DNA of 21,646 bases from an uncultured Collinsella sp. (GTDB taxonomy: Bacteria > Actinomycetota > Coriobacteriia > Coriobacteriales > Coriobacteriaceae), in assembly GCA_900544225.1 (NCBI GenBank), contig UQUD01000024.1, positions 1 through 21,646 of the forward strand, read 5' to 3'. The notes beneath the pieces are model-generated. The model searched no databases. It saw nothing but the letters and a program-made list of their open reading frames with translations, and was not told the DNA's origin. Every line of letters begins with the position of its first letter. Positions within the stretch are counted from its first letter, which is position 1. The translations under genes were made by a program, and so were the position numbers. This document shows positions 15,639 to 21,646 of the stretch, piece after piece.

Positions 15639-17411
15639 ATGATTGAAACTGAGAACAAGGTGTATGCCCGTCGTTGCGAAAGCCACGTCGAGGCCCTGCG
15701 CGCCGCAGTGCCGGGCGCTATCGAGAAGGTTGAGTGGCAGTGCGAGGACCAGCTGACGATCACCGTCAAGCTGGACCGTCTGCCCGAGGCCGTCCACTAC
15801 CTGTACTACGAGCGCTACGGCTGGATTCCCGTGATTGTCGGCAACGACGAGCGCTCCCTGTGCGGCCGTTACGCCGTGTACTACGTCATCTCCATGGAGG
15901 GGGAGGATCCCGGCTGGGTGACCGTCCGCACCGAGGTCGATCCCGCCAAGATGACGTTCCCGTCCGTGACGCCGTTCGTCCCCGCCTGCGTGTGGGGCGA
16001 GCGCGAGCTGCGCGATATGTTCGGCCTGATCCCCGAGGGTCTGCCCGATCGTCGCCGCCTGGTGCTGCCCGATGACTGGCCCAGCGGTCTGTATCCGCTG
16101 CGCAAGGACTCCATGGACTACCGCTTCCGTCCCGCTCCCGCGAGTGACATGGAAAACTACGAGTTCTTGGCCGATACCAAGGGCAAGGAGACCACACTCG
16201 TCCCCATGGGCCCGTTGCACATTACCTCCGACGAGCCCGGCCACTTCCGCCTGTTCGTTGAGGGCGAGACGATCGTCGACGCCGACTACCGCCTGTTCTA
16301 CGTACACCGCGGCATGGAGAAGGTCGCCGAGACGCGCCTGAACTATGACGCCGTGACGTTCCTCGCCGACCGCATCTGCGGCATCTGCGGCTGCGCCCAC
16401 TCGGTGGCCTATGCCGAGGCCGTCGAGCGCGCCCAGGGCATCCATGTCCCGCCGCGCGCCCAGTACATCCGCGCCATCATGCTCGAGGTCGAGCGCCTGC
16501 ACTCGCATCTGCTCAACATTGGCCTGGCGTCGCACTACACCGGCTTCGACTCCGGCTTCCAGCAGTTCTTCCGCGTCCGCGAGAAGTCCATGGACCTGGC
16601 CGAGAAACTCTCCGGTCACCGCAAGACCTACGGCCTCAACGTGATCGGCGGCGTGCGTCGCGACATTTTGGCCGAGCAGAAGCTCTCCACGCTCACGACC
16701 ATTCACCAGCTGCGCTCCGAGGTTCAGGAACTCGTCGACGTCTTGCTCTCCACGCCCAACTTTATCGAGCGTACGAGCGGTATCGGCATTCTAGACCGCA
16801 AGATCGCACGCGACTTCTCGCCGGTCGGCCCGCTCATGCGTGGCTCGGGCTATGCCCGCGACGTGCGCTTTGACCATCCCTTCGACGGCTACGCCGATCC
16901 GGACGTCCAAAAGATGCATGCTGCCACGGCAGACACCTGCGATGCCTTCGGCCGTACCGCCGTTCGCATCCAGGAGGTCTACGATTCGATCGACATGATC
17001 GAGACCATGCTCGAGAACTGCCCGTCGGGCCCCATCCTCACCACGGATTGGGAGTACACCCCGCACAAGTACGCCATCGGCGCCACCGAGGCGCCGCGCG
17101 GCGAGGACGTGCACTGGGCCATGCTCGGCAATAACCAGAAGTGCTACCGCTGGCGCGCCAAGGCCGCCACGTACAGCAACTGGCCGGTCCTGCGCTACAT
17201 GTTCCGCGGCAACACCGTGGGCGACGCTGCGCTGATCGTCGGTTCGCTCGACCCGTGCTACTCCTGCACCGACCGCGTGACGGTGACCGATGTCGCCGCC
17301 AAGCGCGACCACGTGCTCGACAAGGAGCAGTTCGAAAACGTCTGGCGCGACAAGTCGCCGCTTGCGGGCGAGGGCACCATGGCCGCCCCGCTCGATGAGG
17401 AGGCGCTCTAA
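15639..17411 (+). CDS. hyfG: HyfG: Ni-Fe hydrogenase large subunit (group 4a), with cleavable tail
   Basis: Catalytic subunit that reduces protons to H2. Residues 1 to about 170 are the NuoC-like domain; from about 190 (GPLHITSDEPGHFRLFVEGE) follows the NuoD-like large subunit. The Ni-Fe site is formed by C247/C250 in DRICGICGCAHS and the two cysteines of DPCYSCTDR near residue 540. Maturation is expected to cut after Arg546 (codon 17274-17276), as E. coli HycE is cut after Arg537. The tail to be removed here is 44 residues, longer than the 32 of HycE, and ends acidic. Total 590 residues against about 570 in E. coli. The cut requires the HycI-type peptidase encoded at 19496. Confidence 0.96.
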   Translation: MIETENKVYARRCESHVEALRAAVPGAIEKVEWQCEDQLTITVKLDRLPEAVHYLYYERYGWIPVIVGNDERSLCGRYAVYYVISMEGEDPGWVTVRTEVDPAKMTFPSVTPFVPACVWGERELRDMFGLIPEGLPDRRRLVLPDDWPSGLYPLRKDSMDYRFRPAPASDMENYEFLADTKGKETTLVPMGPLHITSDEPGHFRLFVEGETIVDADYRLFYVHRGMEKVAETRLNYDAVTFLADRICGICGCAHSVAYAEAVERAQGIHVPPRAQYIRAIMLEVERLHSHLLNIGLASHYTGFDSGFQQFFRVREKSMDLAEKLSGHRKTYGLNVIGGVRRDILAEQKLSTLTTIHQLRSEVQELVDVLLSTPNFIERTSGIGILDRKIARDFSPVGPLMRGSGYARDVRFDHPFDGYADPDVQKMHAATADTCDAFGRTAVRIQEVYDSIDMIETMLENCPSGPILTTDWEYTPHKYAIGATEAPRGEDVHWAMLGNNQKCYRWRAKAATYSNWPVLRYMFRGNTVGDAALIVGSLDPCYSCTDRVTVTDVAAKRDHVLDKEQFENVWRDKSPLAGEGTMAAPLDEEAL

Positions 17412-17412
17412 T

Positions 17413-18129
17413 ATGCTGAAGCTTTGGAAGGTTAACGCCAAGGCCGGCGACGCGACGGTCAAGTACCCGTTTGCGCCGTTCCCCACCAACAAGGACATGC
17501 GCGGCAAGCCCGAGCACAATGCCGAGCTCTGCATCGCCTGCGGTGCCTGCGGCGTGGCGTGCCCGGCCGATGCCATTCGCATGGACACCGACCTTGCGGC
17601 CGATACCATCACCTGGTCGATCGACTACGGTCGCTGCATCTTTTGCGGCCGCTGCGAGGAAGCCTGCCCCATGGAGGCCATCAAGCTCACCGAGGAGTTT
17701 GAGCTGGCCGTCATGAGCAAGGACGACCTCACTAGCAAGAGCGTCTACACGCTCGAGCACTGCTCGCGCTGCGGCAAGCCGTTTGCCCCGCACAAGGAGA
17801 TCGACTACGCCAAGCGCCTGCTGCAAAAGACCGGCGGCATGGAGGCCATCCAGGCCGCCCGTACCGTCGGTATGTGCCAGGAGTGCAAGCGCGAGCTCGA
17901 CGCCCTGCGCGCCGCCTCGGCCGTAAAGACCGGCAACGCTGCCGGCATGGCTGCCAACGAGACGCTTGCGTCCGGTGAGCCCCAGGGCCCCGGCATGGAG
18001 TATCTGGGCGGCCACGGCGTGAACCCGGAGTATATCGACCGCGAGCTCAACCCCGATGCGCCCGAGATCCCCGCCGGTCCGGCGCCGGTCGAGGGCATCA
18101 TCATGGATTTTGAAACGAAGGAGGAGTAA
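17413..18129 (+). CDS. hyfH: HyfH: two-cluster ferredoxin subunit (NuoI/HycF-like)
   Basis: Passes electrons from HyfA towards HyfI. Two [4Fe-4S] motifs: C40-x2-C43-x2-C46-x3-C50 and C75-x2-C78-x2-C81-x3-C85. A further CxxC pair, C117/C120 (HCSRCGKPFAPHKEI) and C155/C158 (CQECK), matches the HycF/HyfH C-terminal part and may bind a metal. ATG 17413 follows AGGAGG (17398-17403) at 9 nt, which excludes longer in-frame starts. At 238 residues it is much longer than E. coli HyfH/HycF (about 180), owing to roughly 75 extra C-terminal residues rich in Ala, Gly, Pro and Glu of unknown role. Confidence 0.94.
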   Translation: MLKLWKVNAKAGDATVKYPFAPFPTNKDMRGKPEHNAELCIACGACGVACPADAIRMDTDLAADTITWSIDYGRCIFCGRCEEACPMEAIKLTEEFELAVMSKDDLTSKSVYTLEHCSRCGKPFAPHKEIDYAKRLLQKTGGMEAIQAARTVGMCQECKRELDALRAASAVKTGNAAGMAANETLASGEPQGPGMEYLGGHGVNPEYIDRELNPDAPEIPAGPAPVEGIIMDFETKEE

Positions 18130-18131
18130 CC

Positions 18132-18914
18132 ATGGCCGAACCCACGCTTTTGCCCGAGCGGCTTCAGTACCGCCCGACCAAGATCGAGCTCGACGAGAGC
18201 ATCGAGAAGGCCAAGGCGACCCTTCTTAAGAAGATCAAGCGCTCGGTGTATGTCTACCGTGTTGACTGCGGCGGCTGCAACGGCTGCGAGATCGAGATCT
18301 TCGGTTCCATCACGCCCGTCTTCGACGTCGAGCGCTTTGGCATCAAGGTCGTGCCCTCGCCCCGTCACGCCGATGTGCTGCTGTACACCGGCGCCGTGAC
18401 GCGTGCCATGCGCATGCCGGCCCTGCGCGCGTTTGAGGCCGCACCCGATCCCAAGATCGTGGTGTCCTATGGCGCGTGCGGCTGCACCGGCGGCATCTTC
18501 TACGACAACTACTGCGTCTGGGGCGGCACGGACAAGATTCTGCCGGTCGACGTCTACATCCCCGGCTGCCCGCCCAGCCCCGCGCAGACCATCTACGGCT
18601 TCGCCATGGCACTCGGTCTGCTGGACCAAAAGCTCCATGCCGAGACCACGGTGGAGGCCGCCGGCGAGCAGGCCGATATTCTGCACCCCGGCGTGCCGTA
18701 CAAGCTGCGCGTTGCCATCGAGCGCGAGGCTCGCGCCATGAGCGGATACCGTTACGGCCGCGATTTGGCCAACGAGTTTATGGATACGCTCGAGGGCGCG
18801 CCCAAGGGCGATATCCGCGGCGCCATGGTGCTGCTCATCGACAAGCAAGATGATCCTCGCCGCGTCGAGGTGTACTCGGCGCTGCAGGATCTGGTGCTGG
18901 CCGGAGGTCACTAG
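18132..18914 (+). CDS. hyfI: HyfI: hydrogenase small subunit (NuoB/HycG-like)
   Basis: Carries the [4Fe-4S] cluster nearest the Ni-Fe site and contacts HyfG. Cysteine motif VDCGGCNGCEIEIFG (C46, C49, C52), then YGACGCTGGIF and VYIPGCPPSP supply the cluster ligands. The stretch RFGIKVVPSPRHADVLLYTGAVTRAM is close to E. coli HyfI/HycG, and the 260-residue length also fits (about 252-255). No signal peptide, so the hydrogenase faces the cytoplasm. ATG 18132 lies 2 nt after the hyfH stop, behind GGAGGAG. Confidence 0.96.
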   Translation: MAEPTLLPERLQYRPTKIELDESIEKAKATLLKKIKRSVYVYRVDCGGCNGCEIEIFGSITPVFDVERFGIKVVPSPRHADVLLYTGAVTRAMRMPALRAFEAAPDPKIVVSYGACGCTGGIFYDNYCVWGGTDKILPVDVYIPGCPPSPAQTIYGFAMALGLLDQKLHAETTVEAAGEQADILHPGVPYKLRVAIEREARAMSGYRYGRDLANEFMDTLEGAPKGDIRGAMVLLIDKQDDPRRVEVYSALQDLVLAGGH

Positions 18915-19496
18915 ATGGAGCTCACGGACCGCTCTGGTTACTTTGCGGGTCCCGGCATGCTCGGCGGCTCTTTTGGCGATGCCTCGCGCGCAAGCGACGA
19001 GGCCGCCGAGGGCGTCGCCGACCCTTGCCTGGGCCATGCGCCCGACCAGGTGGTCTTTTACGAGCTCACGCGTAAGTTTGTGGAGACCGAGGAAGACGTT
19101 CCCCAGGAGGCCTGCGACGTGCTGTACTACACGCTCGCCGTGGGCCACCACACCGGCGTGCTCGACTGCTTTGAGCCGCGCCTGTCGGTGCCGGTGAACG
19201 TGTTCTATTCGCTTATCGACGCGCTGCCGGAGGGGGAGGCCAAAACCAAGTTTGAGGCCATCCGCTCCTTTGGCGAGTGCCAGCTCGACAAGGCTGCGGT
19301 GCCGTCGCTGCTCGAGGCCTGCGACACGCTGCTCGACGAGCGCGGTTTTCGCGGTTCTGCCAAGGCCGGCATCTCGGTGTTCGATGACGACTTTGGCCTG
19401 CATGCCCAGCAGGTCGCGTTCTTAATGAAGTTCCGCGATTTGGTGGAGCGCGTGCGCGATGTGTCGGGCGTGTATCTGACGGGAAGGTTGCAGTAA
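18915..19496 (+). CDS. hyfJ: HyfJ/HycH-type formate hydrogenlyase maturation protein
   Basis: Assembly factor for the large subunit. The central part VVFYELTRKFVETEEDVPQ...LYYTLAVGHHTGVLDC is very close to E. coli HycH/HyfJ ('VVFSQLSRKFIDENDATP...VYYSLAIGHHLGVIDC'). The product is 193 residues, against about 136, because of an extra 45-residue Gly/Ala/Asp-rich N-terminal section and a longer C-terminal half. The ATG directly follows the hyfI stop and has GGAGG 7 nt upstream, so the long form is well supported. Its TAA overlaps the next start as TAATG. Confidence 0.9.
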   Translation: MELTDRSGYFAGPGMLGGSFGDASRASDEAAEGVADPCLGHAPDQVVFYELTRKFVETEEDVPQEACDVLYYTLAVGHHTGVLDCFEPRLSVPVNVFYSLIDALPEGEAKTKFEAIRSFGECQLDKAAVPSLLEACDTLLDERGFRGSAKAGISVFDDDFGLHAQQVAFLMKFRDLVERVRDVSGVYLTGRLQ

Positions 19497-19999
19497 TGGG
19501 TCACGTTGTGGATGGACGTGTGAACGGCGCCCCGTTTGAGGGTATCGTACTCACGGCGGGAAGCGTGCTGCGTGCCGACGATGCCGCCGGCCCCGTGCTC
19601 TCCAAAAAGATGGAGGACGCGCCGCTTGATGGCTGGTACACCATCGATGGCGGTCAGACGCCCGAGGACGACATCATCGAGGTCAAGCGCGAGCGTCCGC
19701 CGCGTTTGGTTTTGGTCGATGCCGCCGACATGGCGCTGCCCGTCGGTGCCATCCGCTTGCTCGACAAGCGCGATGTGGCCCGTAAGTCGATGTTCACCAC
19801 GCATTCGCTTCCTTTGTCGATTCTGATCGAAGAGATTGAGCAATCGTGTGATGATATCGTCTTCGTTGGGATTCAGCCGGGCGACACGGAGTTCTACAAC
19901 CCCATGTCCCCGGAAGTCTTTGACGCCGTCGACGCCGTGTATGACGCCGTGGCCGCCAACGACTTTTCCCACTTTGTCCGCTTGGGGCAAGAGCAATAG
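19496..19999 (+). CDS. hycI: HycI-type hydrogenase maturation endopeptidase
   Basis: Metal-dependent peptidase expected to remove the C-terminal tail of HyfG after nickel insertion. Compared with E. coli HycI, the metal-binding residues correspond to Asp29 (RADDAAGP), Asp75 (LVLVDAADM) and His103 (TTHSLPL), each shifted by exactly 13. Further matches are IDGG.TPE.DI and FVGIQPGDTEFYNPMSPEV. The usual GN at the start of the first motif is GS here, and DDG.G is DDAAG, a departure worth noting. 167 residues against 156. Translation is coupled to hyfJ through TAATG. E. coli hyf lacks this gene; there it sits at the end of hyc. Confidence 0.93.
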   Translation: MGHVVDGRVNGAPFEGIVLTAGSVLRADDAAGPVLSKKMEDAPLDGWYTIDGGQTPEDDIIEVKRERPPRLVLVDAADMALPVGAIRLLDKRDVARKSMFTTHSLPLSILIEEIEQSCDDIVFVGIQPGDTEFYNPMSPEVFDAVDAVYDAVAANDFSHFVRLGQEQ

Positions 20000-20038
20000 G
20001 AGCGCTTGTCCCTGCTGATTAGGAAAGAAGTGATTGAC

Positions 20039-20878
20039 ATGGCAGATTCCAAGGCAGAATATCCCGCTCCCGATTGCCTGGCGCCCGCCGCGATCGAGGC
20101 CAAGACCGAGGCCGCCGGCGTGACCAAGGCCAACCTGCCGGTCGCAAAGGCCTTTCTGTTGGCAATGTTCGCCGGTGCGTTCATTGCCTTCGGCGGTCTG
20201 TTCTTTACCGTGTTCTTGAGCGATAGCACGCTGGGCTGGGGCGCTCAGCGTGTCGTGGGCGGCCTGTGCTTTTGCCTGGGCCTGGTGCTCGTGCTGGTGT
20301 GCGGCGCCGAGCTGTTCACCGGTAATTCACTTATGGTCTGCGCGCTCAAGAGCAAAAAGATCACCCTGGTCCAGATGCTCAAGGCTTGGGTCGTCGTGTG
20401 GCTTGGTAACTTTGTCGGTGCCCTGTTCATCGTCTTTTTGGTGTACATGGCCGGCATTTACAAGCTCAACGGCGAGGCGGTCGCCAATTCCATGGTGAGT
20501 GTCGCCGCTGGCAAGGTGACGGTCGACTGGGTGACGATCTTCTTCCGCGGCATCCTGTGCAACATCTTTGTGTGCCTGGCCGTGTGGATCGGTACCGCTG
20601 GCAAGACCGTGGTCGATAAGGTTGTGGGCATTTTGCTGCCCATCGCCGCCTTTGTGGCCTGCGGTTTTGAGCACTGCGTTGCCAACATGTACTTTTTGCC
20701 CATGGGTGCCGTGATGCACGCGTGCGGCTATGGCGCCAAGGTCGCCGGCGCCGATGCGCTCAACGCTGCGGGCATTGCGTTTAACCTGTCCGCTGCCACG
20801 CTGGGCAACATCGTGGGCGGCGCGGTTCTGGTCGCGCTCGGCTACTGGTTTATCTATGCCAAGAAGTCCGAGGCGTAA
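20039..20878 (+). CDS. focA: FocA/FocB-type formate channel (FNT family)
   Basis: Pentameric inner-membrane channel for formate. The 279-residue product has six hydrophobic segments. The gating residues are Thr94 in AELFTGNSLMV and His212 in GFEHCVANMYFLPMG, matching Thr91 and His209 of E. coli FocA. ATG 20039 follows AGGAAAGAAG (20021-20030). It lies 39 nt behind hycI with no hairpin between them and ends before tandem terminators, so it is the last gene of the hyf operon. The same place is held by focB in E. coli hyf. Whether it imports or exports formate cannot be read from sequence. Confidence 0.95.
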   Translation: MADSKAEYPAPDCLAPAAIEAKTEAAGVTKANLPVAKAFLLAMFAGAFIAFGGLFFTVFLSDSTLGWGAQRVVGGLCFCLGLVLVLVCGAELFTGNSLMVCALKSKKITLVQMLKAWVVVWLGNFVGALFIVFLVYMAGIYKLNGEAVANSMVSVAAGKVTVDWVTIFFRGILCNIFVCLAVWIGTAGKTVVDKVVGILLPIAAFVACGFEHCVANMYFLPMGAVMHACGYGAKVAGADALNAAGIAFNLSAATLGNIVGGAVLVALGYWFIYAKKSEA

Positions 20879-20900
20879 GGTGCCGTCTGTTTGACGTTGG

Positions 20901-20936
20901 GCCTCCCGCGGGGCGTTGCCGTGCGGGAGGCTTTTT
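20901..20936 (+). terminator. Intrinsic terminator of the hyf-hycI-focA operon
   Basis: The 9-bp perfect stem GCCTCCCGC (20901-20909) / GCGGGAGGC (20923-20931) is followed by TTTTT. It begins 22 nt after the focA stop. Confidence 0.92.
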
Positions 20937-20945
20937 GGGTCTGGG

Positions 20946-20964
20946 GCTCGTTGCCGAGCTTTTT
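20946..20964 (+). terminator. Second, small terminator hairpin in tandem
   Basis: GCTCG (20946-20950) / CGAGC (20955-20959) has a TTGC loop and is followed directly by TTTTT. The stem is short but perfect, and two flanking Gs can pair with the first Ts. It probably backs up the terminator just upstream. Confidence 0.6.
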
Positions 20965-21000
20965 GCCTGTTGTGTTTGACTGATGAAAGGGGTAATCGAG

Positions 21001-21646
21001 ATGGCATCTGCTGTGAAGCGTGACGGTCGCGCCGCGGTGACCACATGCGGGGGATGCTATGCCGATTGCGCCTTTGCGGCACGCGTTGAGGACGGTCGCG
21101 TGGTGGCTGAGTTGCCGGTGCCGGGGCATCCGTGCGCGGCGCGTGCCCTGTGCGCCCGCGGGCGCCATCGCATGGCAATGCCGTTTGACGAGCGCGACCG
21201 CATCGTGCATCCCATGCGTCGGCGAGCTGATGGCTCGGGGTTCGATGCGATTTCGTGGGACGAGGCGTTTGCTCAGATTGCCGAGCGTCTTTTGGGGATT
21301 GTTGACGAGTGTGGGCCTCGTGCGCTGGGCATGACGCTCGGCGTGCCCTCGTTCGACCGTTACTGGGCGTATCGCTTTATGCATGCGCTGGGCTCGCCCA
21401 ACGTGTACGGTGCCGACGGCGCCTGCGAGGTGAGCCGTCTCACTGGTTGGGAGCATAGCTTGGGCTATAGCCCCGCCTCCGACCTGGCGCATACCGATTG
21501 CATTATGTACCTTGGGCGCTCCATTGTCGATTCGTCGACGATGGGGGCCGTTGATGCGCTCAACGATGCGCGCCGGCGCGGGGCGAAGATCATCGTGGTT
21601 GACCCCCGGCGCAGCGGCTCGGCTGCGCTTGCCGACCGCTGGCTGC
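21001..21646 (+). CDS. Molybdopterin oxidoreductase, 3' end cut by window
   Basis: First 215 codons of a Mo/W-bis-MGD enzyme of the DMSO reductase superfamily. The N-terminal [4Fe-4S] site is C16-x2-C19-x3-C23 (TCGGCYADC) with C55 in RALCARG. FDAISWDEAFAQIAERL and AKIIVVDPRRSGSA are typical of the superfamily. The likely metal ligand is Cys142 in GADGACEVSR (TGC 21424-21426), so this is a cysteine enzyme, unlike FdhF. No twin-arginine signal is seen in the first residues. AAAGGGG (about 20986-20992) sets ATG 21001. It lies after two terminators, so it is a separate unit. Substrate cannot be told from this part; thiosulfate/polysulfide reductase-like or formate dehydrogenase-like are both possible. 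Confidence 0.85.
   Translation, partial: MASAVKRDGRAAVTTCGGCYADCAFAARVEDGRVVAELPVPGHPCAARALCARGRHRMAMPFDERDRIVHPMRRRADGSGFDAISWDEAFAQIAERLLGIVDECGPRALGMTLGVPSFDRYWAYRFMHALGSPNVYGADGACEVSRLTGWEHSLGYSPASDLAHTDCIMYLGRSIVDSSTMGAVDALNDARRRGAKIIVVDPRRSGSAALADRWL

Overview
The window looks like a GC-rich (sampled coding lines near 60-63% G+C) Gram-positive actinobacterium of the Coriobacteriia, most likely Collinsella or a close relative. This is an inference from gene content, strong AGGAGG-type ribosome binding sites, intrinsic terminators and the style of the accessory genes. No rRNA or species marker is present. The dominant feature is a complete formate hydrogenlyase (FHL) locus of the Hyf (FHL-2, group 4a [NiFe]-hydrogenase) type, running from about 5.5 to 20.9 kb.

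Layout. (1) 1-2546: a class V aminotransferase-fold cysteine desulfurase cut by the left edge, a terminator, and a BrnQ branched-chain amino acid carrier. (2) 2558-2843: a consensus promoter driving tRNA-Pro(TGG) and tRNA-Gly(TCC), closed by a terminator. (3) 2875-5042: an accessory stretch on the minus strand. It holds a lower-GC AbiEi-like/PD-(D/E)XK-like gene bracketed by two copies of a long perfect hairpin that share 22-nt arms, then a RelB/DinJ-type antitoxin with a PIN-domain toxin. (4) 5043-5470: an AT-rich divergent intergenic region with repeated GAGTG-type motifs and palindromes. (5) 5471-8286: hydN and fdhF. fdhF is one 740-residue gene that reads through an in-frame TGA as selenocysteine 140, with a clear bacterial SECIS hairpin just downstream. 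A reader that treats TGA as stop breaks it in two. (6) 8308-8350: a strong hairpin with a T-rich tail between fdhF and the hydrogenase genes. (7) 8365-20878: hyfA-B-C-D-E-F-G-H-I-J, hycI-type endopeptidase and focA, tightly packed, ending at tandem terminators. (8) 21001-21646: the start of a second molybdopterin oxidoreductase, cut by the right edge.

How it works together. FocA would move formate across the membrane. Selenocysteine FdhF oxidises it to CO2. HydN and HyfA are four-cluster ferredoxin-like carriers; HyfA passes electrons through HyfH and HyfI to the Ni-Fe site in HyfG, where protons become H2. HyfC anchors the soluble arm. HyfB, HyfD and HyfF are three NuoL/M/N-like antiporter subunits, with NuoK-like HyfE, so this is the ion-pumping type of FHL rather than the single-antiporter Hyc type. 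HyfJ and the HycI-type peptidase mature the large subunit. The hyp genes, sel genes, Moco genes and a dedicated transcriptional regulator are not in this window.

A window-wide oddity: of the 19 genes whose stop codon is visible, 18 end in TAA or TAG. TGA appears only as the selenocysteine codon and as the stop of the foreign-looking AbiEi-like gene.
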